Assembly (NCBI RefSeq): GCF_007833355.1
Contig: NZ_CP020914.1
Location: 1,536,047-1,600,046 of the forward strand
Length of the DNA: 64,000 nt
Origin: Denitratisoma sp. DHT3
Lineage (GTDB): Bacteria > Pseudomonadota > Gammaproteobacteria > Burkholderiales > Rhodocyclaceae
Direction: 5' to 3'
The position numbers were made by a program, and so were the translations under genes. Shown piece by piece: positions 52,357-61,679 of the stretch. Below the pieces are notes generated by a model, which had not been told where the DNA came from, did not search any database, and saw only the letters and a list, made by a program, of their open reading frames with translations. Each line of letters opens with the position of its first letter. Within the stretch, counting starts at the first letter, position 1.

Positions 52357-54093
52357 TCAGGTTTCCAGCACGTATTGCCCGGGAGCATCGCCGAGGGCCG
52401 GATAGGCTTCGCTGCTCACGGCGGGCGCCGCCGCCAGCTTGCCCGACATGGGTTTCAGCCACGCCAGCCAGTCCTCCCACCAGCTCCCGGCGGAATGCTG
52501 GGAGCGCGCTTGCCAGCTCTCGCAGGTATCGTGCCGCTCCGCCTCCCCCACCCAGAACTCGCGCTTGGGCGGCACCACCACCGGATTGACGATGCCCAGG
52601 ATGTGGCCGGACGAGGACAGCACGAAGCGGCGCGGCCCGGAAACGAAGTTGTTGATCCGGAACGCCTGGCGCCACGGCGCGATATGGTCGTCGGCCGCGG
52701 CCACCGCATACACGGGCTGGGTGATCCGCTGCAGATCGATCGGCTCCCCCGCCAGTTCCAGCGCATCGGGCTTGATCAGATTGTTTTCCAGATAGAACTC
52801 CCGCAGATACCAGGCGTGCATCGCCGCCGGCATCCGGGTGGCGTCCATGTTCCAGTAGAGGACGTCCAGCGGCTGCGGCGCCTCCCCATACAGATAACCA
52901 TGCACCACGTAGTGCCAGATCAAGCTGTTGGAGCGCAGCAGGCGGAAAGTCGCTGCCATCTGTTTGCCGTCCAGATACCCTTTCTGCGCCATGAACCTGG
53001 TCAGCCAATCCACGCTGCCCTCGTCCACGAAAACCTCGATGTCGCCGGGCTTCTTGTAATCCACCAGGGTCGTGAATAGGGTCATCGACTTGACCGGCAC
53101 CTGGTCGGCCGGGAAATGCTTGTTGGCCCAGGCCATATAGGCCGACAATGCGGCGCCGCCGATGCAATAACCCACCGCATTCACCTGCCTGGCCCCGGAT
53201 ATCGAGCGCGCCACCTCGATGGCCTGGGCGATCCCGTCCATCAGGTAGTCGTCGAAGGTCACCTCGCGCATTTCCGCCGTGGGATTCTTCCAACTGGTGA
53301 TATAGACGTCGAAACCCTGCTCGAGCAGATAGCGAACCATGCTCTTCCTGGGCACCAGATCAAGCAGATAGAACTTGTTGATCCAGGGCATCACGATGAC
53401 CAGCGGCGTCTGGTGCACCCGCTTGGCGATCGGCGCGTAATGGATCACTTCCAGCAGATAGTTGCGGAAGACCACCTTGCCCGGTGTCGTTGCCAGCGAT
53501 TCGCCCACCTTGAAGTCGTCCGGGTTGGTCATCCGGATATTGCCCAGGCGGACATCCTCGAGAAAATTCCGGAAACCCCGCACCAGGCTTTCGCCATTGG
53601 TTTCCGCGGCCTTGCGCTGCGCGACCGGATTGGTCGCCAGGAAATTGGTCGGCGCCACCGCGTTGAGCCACTTCCGCCACCAGAAGGCCGCGCGCCGCCT
53701 TTCCTTGCCGGACAATCCAGGGGTTTCGTAAAGCATGTCCTGGATCTGATGGGTGAAACTCAGGTACCACTCCTTCGCGATGTCCCAGGTGGCGGACTCG
53801 GTCCACACCGGATCGACGAAACGGTCGTCGCCGGGGTGGGGTTTCTCCACGTCCTCGCTGGCCAGTCCCAGCATCCGCGACCAGGAGTGCCATTGCAACG
53901 CCCAGATCTTGCTGGAAAACTGCGTCATCGCATCGCCGAGTTCCATCGGGTGCGCCAACCAGGCCAGCTGGGCATGCAGCAAGGGCGTCGCCATGCCGAC
54001 CGGATCGAAATTGGTCGCCAGCGTCTGGCCGATGGCGCGCAGGGCCGCCTGCGGAGTCATGGGGGCGGCGGGAACGTTCTTCTGATTGGACAT
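52357..54093 (-). CDS. phaC: Class I poly(3-hydroxyalkanoate) synthase PhaC
   Basis: Polymerises hydroxyacyl-CoA into polyhydroxyalkanoate at the granule surface. The 578-residue protein has the helical N-terminal domain (about 1-190; FLATNPVAQRKAAETNGESLVRGF) and an alpha/beta-hydrolase domain with the lipase-like box VGYCIGG (nucleophile Cys near 310), Asp in VAAADDHIAPW and His in SSSGHILGIVNP. Class I length and lack of a PhaE partner fit. No phaA or phaB is next to it. The matching phasin is at 3337-3840. The start gives MSNQKNVPAAPMTPQ; no better site exists upstream. Confidence 0.95.
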   Translation of the reverse strand: MSNQKNVPAAPMTPQAALRAIGQTLATNFDPVGMATPLLHAQLAWLAHPMELGDAMTQFSSKIWALQWHSWSRMLGLASEDVEKPHPGDDRFVDPVWTESATWDIAKEWYLSFTHQIQDMLYETPGLSGKERRRAAFWWRKWLNAVAPTNFLATNPVAQRKAAETNGESLVRGFRNFLEDVRLGNIRMTNPDDFKVGESLATTPGKVVFRNYLLEVIHYAPIAKRVHQTPLVIVMPWINKFYLLDLVPRKSMVRYLLEQGFDVYITSWKNPTAEMREVTFDDYLMDGIAQAIEVARSISGARQVNAVGYCIGGAALSAYMAWANKHFPADQVPVKSMTLFTTLVDYKKPGDIEVFVDEGSVDWLTRFMAQKGYLDGKQMAATFRLLRSNSLIWHYVVHGYLYGEAPQPLDVLYWNMDATRMPAAMHAWYLREFYLENNLIKPDALELAGEPIDLQRITQPVYAVAAADDHIAPWRQAFRINNFVSGPRRFVLSSSGHILGIVNPVVVPPKREFWVGEAERHDTCESWQARSQHSAGSWWEDWLAWLKPMSGKLAAAPAVSSEAYPALGDAPGQYVLET

Positions 54094-54213
54094 GCTCGGG
54101 GCCGGCTTCCTGAATTCATCGGTTTGCGTCCATGATATCCTGCCAGAATGGATTCTCGGGACATCGAACACAGGGAATACAGGTAGTAGTGATCGCCTCA
54201 AGGAGACTCGACA

Positions 54214-54657
54214 ATGTTCAAGCATATCCTCGTCCCCACGGACGGCTCGGAGTTTTCCACCGAGACCGTGCAACGCGCCGTCAGCTTCGCGCAGGAAGCG
54301 GGCGCCCACGTGACGTTCTTCTTCGCCAAACCGGACTATCCGGTCGCCCTGTATGGCGAAGGCGCGCTGATCGACCCGACCACACCGGAGAAATTCGCCG
54401 AAATGGCCGACCAGCAGGCCGCTGAGATTCTCAACGCCGCCGAGTCCATCGCCAAGGCATCCGACGTATCCTGCAACTCCGTCAGCACGGTCAGCAACGT
54501 GCCCTGGGAAGCGATCATCGATGCCGCGCAGAATGCCGATTGCGATCTGATTTTCATGGCTTCGCATGGCCGCCGCGGCCTGGCCGGCCTGCTGCTGGGC
54601 TCGGAAACGCAGAAGGTGCTGACCCATACCCGGATTCCGGTGCTGGTGTACCGCTGA
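54214..54657 (+). CDS. Universal stress protein, UspA family
   Basis: A 147-residue single Usp domain. The start MFKHILVPTDGSEFS and the ATP-binding-type loop FMASHGRRGLAGLLLGSETQKVL (Gly-2x-Gly-9x-Gly-Ser pattern) are standard, suggesting an ATP-binding UspA. AAGGAG lies 8 nt before the ATG. It is divergent from phaC and monocistronic. Likely a stress or starvation protein; no target can be named. Confidence 0.93.
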   Translation: MFKHILVPTDGSEFSTETVQRAVSFAQEAGAHVTFFFAKPDYPVALYGEGALIDPTTPEKFAEMADQQAAEILNAAESIAKASDVSCNSVSTVSNVPWEAIIDAAQNADCDLIFMASHGRRGLAGLLLGSETQKVLTHTRIPVLVYR

Positions 54658-54786
54658 CCGCCCCACCATCCTTGCCGGCGGGTACCGAATCCTGACTGCC
54701 GCCGACCGATAGCGCTGATCGAGGGAAGAAAACAACCACAAACCCTGTCCGCCACGACGGATCCAGCATAGACAGAGGAGGGGGCC

Positions 54787-56256
54787 ATGTCCTCGTCCCA
54801 CCTCATCCAGGGGCCGCCTGCCGGCCCCCTTCCCATCCAGCAACCCTTCGGGTTGACCATCGCCCTATTGCTGCCTTTCGCCGCCGCCGCGACACAATGG
54901 CTGTTGTGGCAGTACATCCAACCCCTGGCATGGCTGCTGTTTTATCCGGTCATCTGTTTTGCGCCGCTGCTCGGAGGCCGCAGGGGCGGACTGGGAGCAA
55001 CGTTCATTTCGGCCCTCTGTGGCTGGTATCTGTTCGTCCCGCCGCAACTCACGTGGGGATTCGAGCACCGCAGCGGCCTCGCCTCCGCCCTGATGTTCGT
55101 AGTCGCGGGCGTTGCGTTCAGCCTTTACCACCAACGTTTTATGCATCTGCAAACCCTGGCGGCCCGCGCCCACGGGGAACAGCGCTTTGGCGCCACCTAC
55201 AACCAAACCCTGGTCGGCATCGCCGAAACCGACTCCGCCGGCCGCCTGACGACCGTCAATGACCGCTACTGCGAGATCACCGGCTACCCACGGGAGGAAC
55301 TGCTGGGCAAGCGGATGCACGACATCACCCACCCCGACGATCTGCCGCGCAACATCGAACTCTTCGAGCGCATGCGGGAAGCGAACATCCCGTTCATGAT
55401 CGAGAAACGCTATCTGAGCAAGAGCGGCGCGGAAATCTGGGTCAACAACTCGGTCTCGCCGCTATTCGACGCCAACGGACGACAGACCGGCGGCTTCGCG
55501 CTGGTACTGGATATCACCAAGCGCAAGAGGCTCGAAAGGGAAATCCGCAAGCAACGTCGGGAACAGCGGGAACTGCTCAATCGACTGATCGCCAGCCAGA
55601 CGACCTCCGTCATCGCCGACAAATTGAATCAGCCGTTGCAGGCCATCACCGCCTACAACGAGGCGGCATTGAGAATGATGCAGGCCGGCAATCCGAATCC
55701 GGAAAAACTCCGCCACGCCATCGAAACCAGCGAACAGCAAGCCCGGCGGGCCGGATATTCGATCCGCAACTTCCTCGAGACACTCAATGACCATGAGCTT
55801 TCCGCCGAGCCGATCGACCTCAACCGGGAAATCCACAATGCCATGGCTGCGATCAGGGTGGAATACGACTTTCCATTCGACACCATCCTGAACCTGGCGG
55901 CGGATCTGCCCTTGGTGCTGTGCAATCGGATTCGCCTGCGAAAAGTGTTGATCAACCTGCTGAGCAACGGCATCGAAGCCCTGCAAACCGCCGCGAGTCC
56001 GTGCCCCGCGCTGATCGTCAGCACCTGCCAAGGCAATGGCGTCGCGGAGGCCACCATCCAGGACAACGGTCCCGGCATCGCCCCCCAGGATCGGCCCCAT
56101 CTGTTCACCCCGTTCTTCACCACCAAGGCCAACAGCTTCGGCATGGGGCTCTCGATCAGTCGCTTTCTGATCGAATCGAACGGCGGACAGATCTGGATCG
56201 ATCCCGCGACGGGGCCCGGCACCACTTTCCACCTGACGGTGCCCATCGCCACGTGA
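54787..56256 (+). CDS. FixL/KdpD-like sensor kinase lacking the phospho-acceptor His
   Basis: A 489-residue membrane sensor. About four transmembrane helices (20-120) form a KdpD-type DUF4118 region, then a PAS domain (about 130-250; TLVGIAETDSAGRLTTVNDRYCEITGYPREELLG), a coiled linker and a HATPase_c domain with NLLSNGIEAL (N box), DNGPGIAP, FTPFFTTKANSFGMGLSISR. In the FixL-type DHp helix, where IAHELNQPL is usual, this protein has IADKLNQPL (residues about 277-285): the phosphorylated His is Asp. So ATP binding is probably kept but autophosphorylation at the usual place is not possible. The FixJ-like regulator is encoded 221 bp downstream. Confidence 0.88.
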   Translation: MSSSHLIQGPPAGPLPIQQPFGLTIALLLPFAAAATQWLLWQYIQPLAWLLFYPVICFAPLLGGRRGGLGATFISALCGWYLFVPPQLTWGFEHRSGLASALMFVVAGVAFSLYHQRFMHLQTLAARAHGEQRFGATYNQTLVGIAETDSAGRLTTVNDRYCEITGYPREELLGKRMHDITHPDDLPRNIELFERMREANIPFMIEKRYLSKSGAEIWVNNSVSPLFDANGRQTGGFALVLDITKRKRLEREIRKQRREQRELLNRLIASQTTSVIADKLNQPLQAITAYNEAALRMMQAGNPNPEKLRHAIETSEQQARRAGYSIRNFLETLNDHELSAEPIDLNREIHNAMAAIRVEYDFPFDTILNLAADLPLVLCNRIRLRKVLINLLSNGIEALQTAASPCPALIVSTCQGNGVAEATIQDNGPGIAPQDRPHLFTPFFTTKANSFGMGLSISRFLIESNGGQIWIDPATGPGTTFHLTVPIAT

Positions 56257-56477
56257 CCGATCCAATGCCGCGCAGCCGCATACGTGCAAACACGTAGTTG
56301 TAAAAATCTTCGCTATTTCAAATCATGACAGCTACAATTTTTCCGTTATGCGGAAAGAATGGTGATTCACGATGCCCATGATCGTCGCCCCAGTTTTCCC
56401 AATGAATCCCGGCAGCGACCCGCGCCCTCGACAGGCGCCGGCCACCTGACGCATACCCACACTCCGCCCCGACCGCC

Positions 56478-57107
56478 ATGACACTCCCTACCGTATTCGT
56501 GGTTGACGACGACAGTGCGGTGCGCGACGGCCTTCTCATGTTGTTCGCGACGGCGGGGTTCAGCTGCCTGGGCTTCGATCGCGCCGACACCTTTCTTTCC
56601 GCGTGGCGACCGGACTGGAGCGGATGTCTGGTCCTGGACGTCTGCATTCCCGGCATGAATGGTCCGGCCCTGCAAGAGGAACTGTCCAGGCGCGACATCC
56701 ATCTGCCGATCATCTTTCTGTCCGGTCAGGGCGACATCTCCACGGCGGTGCGAGTCATCAAGGCCGGCGCCGACGATTTCCTGGTCAAGCCCATCGACGG
56801 CAAGGTATTGCTCGAGCGGGTCCAGATGGCCCTGGAGCACTGCCGGCAGGAAAAGCAGGCGGAAGCGGAGCGGCGGGAATGCGCAAAAATCCTGGCGACG
56901 CTCACCGAACGAGAACAGGAAGTGCTCTCCCTGGCCATCGTCGGCAAATCCAACAAGGAAATCGGCCGTCATCTGGCAATCAGCTACCGGACCGTGGAGA
57001 CCCATCGCTCCCACATCCTGCTCAAGACGGGAGCCCGCTCCCTCCTGGAATTGGCACGCATCGCCGCCGCCAACTCGCGCAGCCCTCAAAGCGGAGCACT
57101 GTACTGA
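56478..57107 (+). CDS. FixJ/TodT-type response regulator
   Basis: A 209-residue two-domain regulator. The receiver (about 5-120) has acidic pocket VVDDDSA, phospho-Asp in VLDVCIPGMNG, and Lys in FLVKPIDG. The LuxR-type helix-turn-helix (about 140-200) has LTEREQEVLSLAIVGKSNKEIGRHLAISYRTVETHR. All phosphorylation residues are present, unlike in the kinase upstream. Targets unknown. The gap 56257-56477 shows no gene. Confidence 0.93.
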   Translation: MTLPTVFVVDDDSAVRDGLLMLFATAGFSCLGFDRADTFLSAWRPDWSGCLVLDVCIPGMNGPALQEELSRRDIHLPIIFLSGQGDISTAVRVIKAGADDFLVKPIDGKVLLERVQMALEHCRQEKQAEAERRECAKILATLTEREQEVLSLAIVGKSNKEIGRHLAISYRTVETHRSHILLKTGARSLLELARIAAANSRSPQSGALY

Positions 57108-57289
57108 CCGTCTGTTTCAGCGCCAGGGCGGCGGGTGCTGGGCCGGGATGCGCCGCAAGCCGCCATCGGCGCGCTCACTACGTGCTGTCACTTACGCGCT
57201 CAGCAGTATTGGAATTCACCATCCCCTGCCATTTAATGGACTTCGACACCGCGTACCGGCGGGTGTCGGCATGGAGCGGGAGCCGAATC

Positions 57290-57940
57290 GTGAATCAACG
57301 CATTCTTCTGGCCGACGATCATCAGATTTTTCGCGAAGCCCTGCGGGCGCTGCTGGACCGAGAGCCGGACCTGGAGGTGGTGGCCGAAACCGGCGACGGC
57401 ATCGAGATTTCCCGTCTGGCGCGGGAGCACGCCGTCGACATCGTCTGCATGGATATCAGCATGCCGGGAATGAACGGCATGGAAGCCACCCGTCGCCTGG
57501 TCGCGACCTGCCCCAGCATCAAGGTGATCGCCCTGTCGGCGCATCCCGACCACCGCTACGTGCTGGACATGATCAAGGCCGGCGCCGCCGGCTACATCAC
57601 CAAGGCGGAAGCCAGCAACGAATTGCTGCGGGCGATCCGCGCCCTGGCCCGGAACCGCACCTACTTCTGTCCCGACGTGATGGACGCCCTGTCCGACGCC
57701 CTGCACTCGGCGCGCGACAGCGGCGACGGCCCCCGCCCCCCCAGCCACCTGGGGCCGCGCGAACGGCAAGTGCTGCAACTGGTGGCCGAAGGCTGCCACA
57801 CCACGCAAATCGCCGACCGGCTGCACATCGCGCCGGCCACCGTGGACGTCCACCGGCGCAACATGATGCGCAAGCTCGATCTGCACAATGTGGCGGACCT
57901 GACCCGCTTTGCCATCCGCTCCGGCCTGGTGTCCGCCTGA
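57290..57940 (+). CDS. NarL/FixJ-family response regulator
   Basis: A 216-residue protein. Receiver: LLADDHQIFREALRALL, phospho-Asp in IVCMDISMPGMNGMEATR, Lys in GYITKAEASNELL. Output: LuxR helix-turn-helix LGPRERQVLQLVAEGCHTTQIADRLHIAPATVDVHRRNMMRKL. GTG at 57290 is preferred because GGGAG lies 7 nt upstream; an in-frame ATG at 57236 would add 18 residues before the receiver. Its most likely partner is the soluble NarX-like kinase at 60548-61249. Confidence 0.92.
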   Translation: MNQRILLADDHQIFREALRALLDREPDLEVVAETGDGIEISRLAREHAVDIVCMDISMPGMNGMEATRRLVATCPSIKVIALSAHPDHRYVLDMIKAGAAGYITKAEASNELLRAIRALARNRTYFCPDVMDALSDALHSARDSGDGPRPPSHLGPRERQVLQLVAEGCHTTQIADRLHIAPATVDVHRRNMMRKLDLHNVADLTRFAIRSGLVSA

Positions 57941-58135
57941 GCGGACGAAATCCGATTCGTCCATGGAAAAGTAGTTGACCACGGCGACACGGCGGGCACG
58001 GCCCCCCGAGGGCCTCTATTGTTCTGATGGATCACCCAACGAGCGGTCACGCCCCCGAAGGGCATATTCGGACTTCATGAGAATTCACATGGCCACTGCT
58101 AGATTCCAACCATACGCTTCCTTCCGGCCCAGACC

Positions 58136-58249
58136 ATGGACGCCACGCCCACCTTCAGCGCACCGTTTCGTCCTCCCGCCGATGGCCGGGATTCGACGCG
58201 GCACCCGGATGGCCCGGGCAGGTCGCCGGCCGCCTGGGCCGGATCATGA
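58136..58249 (+). CDS. Possible 37-residue leader ORF
   Basis: A small open frame (MDATPTFSAPFRPPADGRDS...) whose stop overlaps the start of the next gene by ATGA. It has no clear ribosome-binding site and no known motif; it might couple translation of the downstream signalling gene, or be chance. The rest of 57941-58245 has no supportable gene. Confidence 0.25.
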   Translation: MDATPTFSAPFRPPADGRDSTRHPDGPGRSPAAWAGS

Positions 58250-60570
58250 GCATGATCAAGAAAACGCGCCTGATCGTGGTGGAGAACGAGCGAGCCGTGG
58301 CCGCCGGACTGAAAGCCCAGCTCCGGGAACTGGGCTATCGGATCGGCGCAGTGGTGACCGACGGTAAACAGGCGGTGCAGTGCGTGGCCGACCTGATGCC
58401 GGATCTGGTGCTGATGTCGATTCACCTGCCCAACGAGATGGATGGCATCGCTTCGGCCATCGAAATTCAGTCCAGGTATCAAACCCCGGTCATCCTGATG
58501 GGCTCCATGGCGGAGGACTCGGTCCTGCTGCGGGCGCTGGACAGCCGTCCCTACGGCTACCTGGTCAAGCCCTACGAAATGCGGGAACTCCATGCCATGA
58601 TCCAGATGGCCCTGGCCAGGCGCCTGGTGGAACTTGCCGTCGAGCACAGCGAATTGCGCCTGCAACAGGCCATCGAGGCGGCCGACCTGGCGATGCTCGA
58701 ATGGGGCCACCCCTCCAACCAATTGATGGAAAACGGCCGGCTTTCACGTCTGTTCAATCGCGACTTCATGCCGATCGACCAGTCGGCGGAAGAATTCCTC
58801 GTCCGCATCGATGCCGAACAGCGGGAATCGGTGGCGCGCAGTCTCCGGGAAACCTTGACCAACGGCGAGACCGTGCGCGTGGAATTCCGCACGTCGGCAG
58901 CCTTCGGCGGCGAACGGATTCTGGAGGCATACGCCAAGATCTACCGCACCCAGCAAGGCAACGACCGGATCATCAGCATCGTGCGGGACATCACCAACCG
59001 CAACCATGACGACGATTTCCTGCGTCATTCCAGCGCCATGTTCCGGACCACCCCGGAAGCGATCGTCGTCACCAACGAACATGGCCGGATCGTCACCGTC
59101 AACGCCGCGTTTTCCAGAATCACCGGCTTTTCCGAACAGGAGGCGATCGGCGCGGACCCGGATGTCCTGTTGCGCGTCGAACGATCCTCGGATCGTTTCA
59201 TGGAGAAGCTCACCAGCAGCAACAGCGACGACTGGCAGGGGGAGGTCTTCTATCGCAGGCGCGACGACGAACTGTTCCCGGCCTGGCAAAGCCTGAGCGT
59301 CACGCGCGACGCCGACGGCCGGGTGACCCACGTCATCAACGCCTTCTCCGACGTCTCCAAACTGCACCGGGTGACCGATCGGCTGGAGCACATGGCCCAT
59401 CACGATCCCCTCACCGGCCTGCCGAACCGGCTGCTGATCAACGACCGCGTCGAGCACGCGATCGCGCAGGCCCAGCGCGACTGCGAACGCTGCGTATTGC
59501 TGTTTCTCGACCTCGACGGCTTCAAGGCGGTCAACGACACGCTCGGCCATGCCGCCGGCGACGAATTGCTGAAGACGGTGGCGGTCCGCCTGACGCGGGT
59601 GCTGCGCCAGAGCGACACCATAGGCCGCCTGGGCGGCGACGAATTCATCATCGTCACCGGCGACTCGAAGCCGGAATACGCGGCGGACATGGTGATGTAC
59701 GCGGTCAAGCAGCACGGACGCAACGGTTTCCGTTTCTTCTCGGCCAGCCTGACCGAACGCGCGGGCGAGCGACTGAGCATCGAACAGGGGCTGCGCCAGG
59801 CCATCGACTACGGCACCCTGGTGGTGCATTACCAGCCTCAAATTTCGCTCGACGACGGCGGCATCACCGGCGTCGAGGCGCTGGTGCGCTGGCGCCACCC
59901 CGAACTGGGCGTCATCGAGCCGACCCGATTCATTCCGGTGGCCGAGGACAGCGGCGTCATCGACCGTCTCGGCCTCTGGGTGCTGCGCCGGGCCTGCCAG
60001 GAAATCAAGGACATCCGGAATGCGCGAAACCGCCAGTTGCGGCTGTCCGTGAACGTATCGGTGGGCCAGTTCCTGCATCACGACTTTCTCGAGACGCTGC
60101 GCATCGTGCTGACCGAGGAGAACTTTCCTCCCGATGCCCTGGACCTCGAGATCACCGAAAGCACCCTGCAGGTCATCGAACAGGGCAACGACATCCTGAA
60201 CTCCCTGGCGAAGCTCGGCGTCACCCTCAGCCTGGACCACTTCGGCGCCGGCTATTCGTCCCTCGGCACCCTGCGCCGCCAGCCCATCAAGCGCATCAAG
60301 ATCGATCCCTCGTTCATCGTCGGGCTGCCGCAGGAGGCCAGGGACGAGAGCATCGTCCAGGCCATGGTGGCATTGAGCAACGCGATGAAAATGAGCATCG
60401 TCGGCGAAGGCGTGGAGCGCGCCGAACAGGCGCTGTTCCTGTATCGCATGGGCTGCACCGAAGGACAAGGGTTCCTGTTCAGCCGGCCCCTGTCCCGCGC
60501 CGACCTGGTTGAATTGCTGGCCCAATCCAAGGGCCATCTCGATTTCAATGGCCACGCCACCCTGCATTGA
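58246..60570 (+). CDS. REC-PAS-PAS-GGDEF-EAL protein with degenerate domains
   Basis: A 774-residue cytosolic cyclic-di-GMP-type protein. Receiver (about 5-125): the phospho-Asp position is Ser (LVLMSIHLPNEMDG) and the acidic pair is EN (VVENERA), Lys kept (YLVKPYE). PAS 1 (about 140-250), PAS 2 (about 260-375; MFRTTPEAIVVTNEHGRI). GGDEF (about 385-505): GRLGGDEFIIV is intact but is followed almost at once by AADMVMYAVKQHGRNGFRFF, so roughly 50-60 residues of the domain are missing. EAL (about 515-765): EALVRW, NVSVGQF, LEITES are intact, but DDFGTGYSS is DHFGAGYSS. It is therefore unlikely to be a cyclase and doubtful as a phosphodiesterase; a binding or regulatory role is possible. Confidence 0.9.
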   Translation: MSMIKKTRLIVVENERAVAAGLKAQLRELGYRIGAVVTDGKQAVQCVADLMPDLVLMSIHLPNEMDGIASAIEIQSRYQTPVILMGSMAEDSVLLRALDSRPYGYLVKPYEMRELHAMIQMALARRLVELAVEHSELRLQQAIEAADLAMLEWGHPSNQLMENGRLSRLFNRDFMPIDQSAEEFLVRIDAEQRESVARSLRETLTNGETVRVEFRTSAAFGGERILEAYAKIYRTQQGNDRIISIVRDITNRNHDDDFLRHSSAMFRTTPEAIVVTNEHGRIVTVNAAFSRITGFSEQEAIGADPDVLLRVERSSDRFMEKLTSSNSDDWQGEVFYRRRDDELFPAWQSLSVTRDADGRVTHVINAFSDVSKLHRVTDRLEHMAHHDPLTGLPNRLLINDRVEHAIAQAQRDCERCVLLFLDLDGFKAVNDTLGHAAGDELLKTVAVRLTRVLRQSDTIGRLGGDEFIIVTGDSKPEYAADMVMYAVKQHGRNGFRFFSASLTERAGERLSIEQGLRQAIDYGTLVVHYQPQISLDDGGITGVEALVRWRHPELGVIEPTRFIPVAEDSGVIDRLGLWVLRRACQEIKDIRNARNRQLRLSVNVSVGQFLHHDFLETLRIVLTEENFPPDALDLEITESTLQVIEQGNDILNSLAKLGVTLSLDHFGAGYSSLGTLRRQPIKRIKIDPSFIVGLPQEARDESIVQAMVALSNAMKMSIVGEGVERAEQALFLYRMGCTEGQGFLFSRPLSRADLVELLAQSKGHLDFNGHATLH

Positions 60571-61249
60571 GGCCGGCCGGAATCGCTTTCCGGACCCGGC
60601 CGCGGCCCCACCGTTCCCGGCGCGGCCGGCCGAACAGAGCGAGCGTGGAGCCCTGGCCGAAATTCTGCACGACCATCTCCAGCCGCTGCTGATCGCCGCG
60701 CAACTGACGCTGGCCGGCAACGGCCGGGAGGCGCCCGACGCGAGAACCTGGCGGCGGATGAGCGGCAAGATCAACCAATACCTGCAAGCGGCCATCGACA
60801 CCACCCGCACCCTGAGCGTGGAATTGAACCCGCCCCTGGTGCAGGAGCGCGGACTCTGCGCCGCGTTGCGGTGGCACGGCCGGCGGATGGCCAGAACCCA
60901 CGGCATCAGGGTCGGCGTGACCTGCGACCCCGCGGCGGAACCCGCCAACCTCGAGATCCGCCTGTTGTGCTTCAAGGCCGTGCGCGAATTGTTGTTGAAC
61001 GCGGTCAAGCATGCCGGGGTGAGCCGGGTCGAAATCGATGTGGCGCTCGACGGCGCCGACACCCTGCTCATCACGGTCGCCGACCGCGGCCGGGGATTCG
61101 TACCGGACCGCGCCGGCGCATATCCCGCGGCCCACGGCGGCAGCGGCCTCGCCGGCATCCGCCAGCGGCTGCGCCTGATCGGCGGCAGCCTGACGGTGGA
61201 CAGCGCACCGGGCCGGGGCACCAGCGTCAGCCTGCGGGTTCCCCTGTAA
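60548..61249 (+). CDS. Soluble NarX-type histidine kinase
   Basis: A 233-residue kinase without membrane or sensor domain. HisKA_3 helix (about 28-95) with the acceptor His in ALAEILHDHLQPLLIAAQL; HATPase_c (about 125-230) with ELLLNAVKHAGVSRVEI (N box), VADRGRGFVP (G1) and GGSGLAGIRQRLRLIGGSL (G2). It overlaps the end of the GGDEF-EAL gene by 23 nt, so the two are probably made together and that protein may serve as its sensor. A NarL-type regulator lies at 57290-57940. The start at 60548 is chosen for length; no good ribosome-binding site is seen. Confidence 0.85.
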   Translation: MATPPCIEAGRNRFPDPAAAPPFPARPAEQSERGALAEILHDHLQPLLIAAQLTLAGNGREAPDARTWRRMSGKINQYLQAAIDTTRTLSVELNPPLVQERGLCAALRWHGRRMARTHGIRVGVTCDPAAEPANLEIRLLCFKAVRELLLNAVKHAGVSRVEIDVALDGADTLLITVADRGRGFVPDRAGAYPAAHGGSGLAGIRQRLRLIGGSLTVDSAPGRGTSVSLRVPL

Positions 61250-61410
61250 GGCTCGCCCCCCGTTTGGGCTCGCCCCCCTTCGCCCCCCTCCGGGGGGGTC
61301 GATACGGCTCGCTGCGCTCGATGTCACGGGGAGCGCTGTGGCGGCTAGCGATAGGCTGCGGCTGGCGCCGCGTGGCGCTTTTCCTTGCGGCGGCGCGGCG
61401 GAAAAGCTTT
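61250..61410 (+). repeat. Dispersed intergenic repeat, copy C
   Basis: Same order as 381-525: C-run/G-run hairpin, CGGCTCGCTGCGCTCGATGT, CACGGGGAGCG, GGCTGGCGCCGCGTGGCGC, and the TTTTCC...GGAAAA hairpin. It starts right at the stop of the preceding kinase gene. The following 61411-61626 holds no gene that I can support. Confidence 0.75.
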
Positions 61411-61626
61411 TTCGGCATTCCATCCCTTCGCCATCCTCCGGGGCGGCCCGGCGGGAAAGCGCTGTCAAGGAAGTGCGGTTGTTCTGGGCGTGTAGGAGCG
61501 GGCAGCGCTCAGGGCGAACTCGGGGGCCGCTCCGAATGAACTAGGAGAAGGCGGTTCCGGTTCATCGACGGACCGTCAAGCCGACCTAACCTTTCCTCAC
61601 GAACATCGCGCGGAAAGGAGCCGGCC

Positions 61627-61668
61627 ATGATCCACCCATCACGCCAGGCCGAGAGCCCGAGTCGTTGA
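61627..61668 (+). CDS. Possible 13-residue leader peptide before the EPS locus
   Basis: ATG preceded by a strong AAAGGAG site opens a short frame, MIHPSRQAESPSR, that stops 11 nt before the GTG of the transferase gene. The site is better than that of the transferase itself. It may be a regulatory leader or help load ribosomes; too short for homology. Confidence 0.35.
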   Translation: MIHPSRQAESPSR

Positions 61669-61679
61669 GGAGCGACGTC

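Noticed and set aside
57975..58245. Protein-coding gene between the NarL-type regulator and the GGDEF-EAL gene
   Set aside because: The longer frame has unusual Arg/Pro composition, no ribosome-binding site and runs out of phase into the next gene; only a 37-codon frame is listed, at low confidence.
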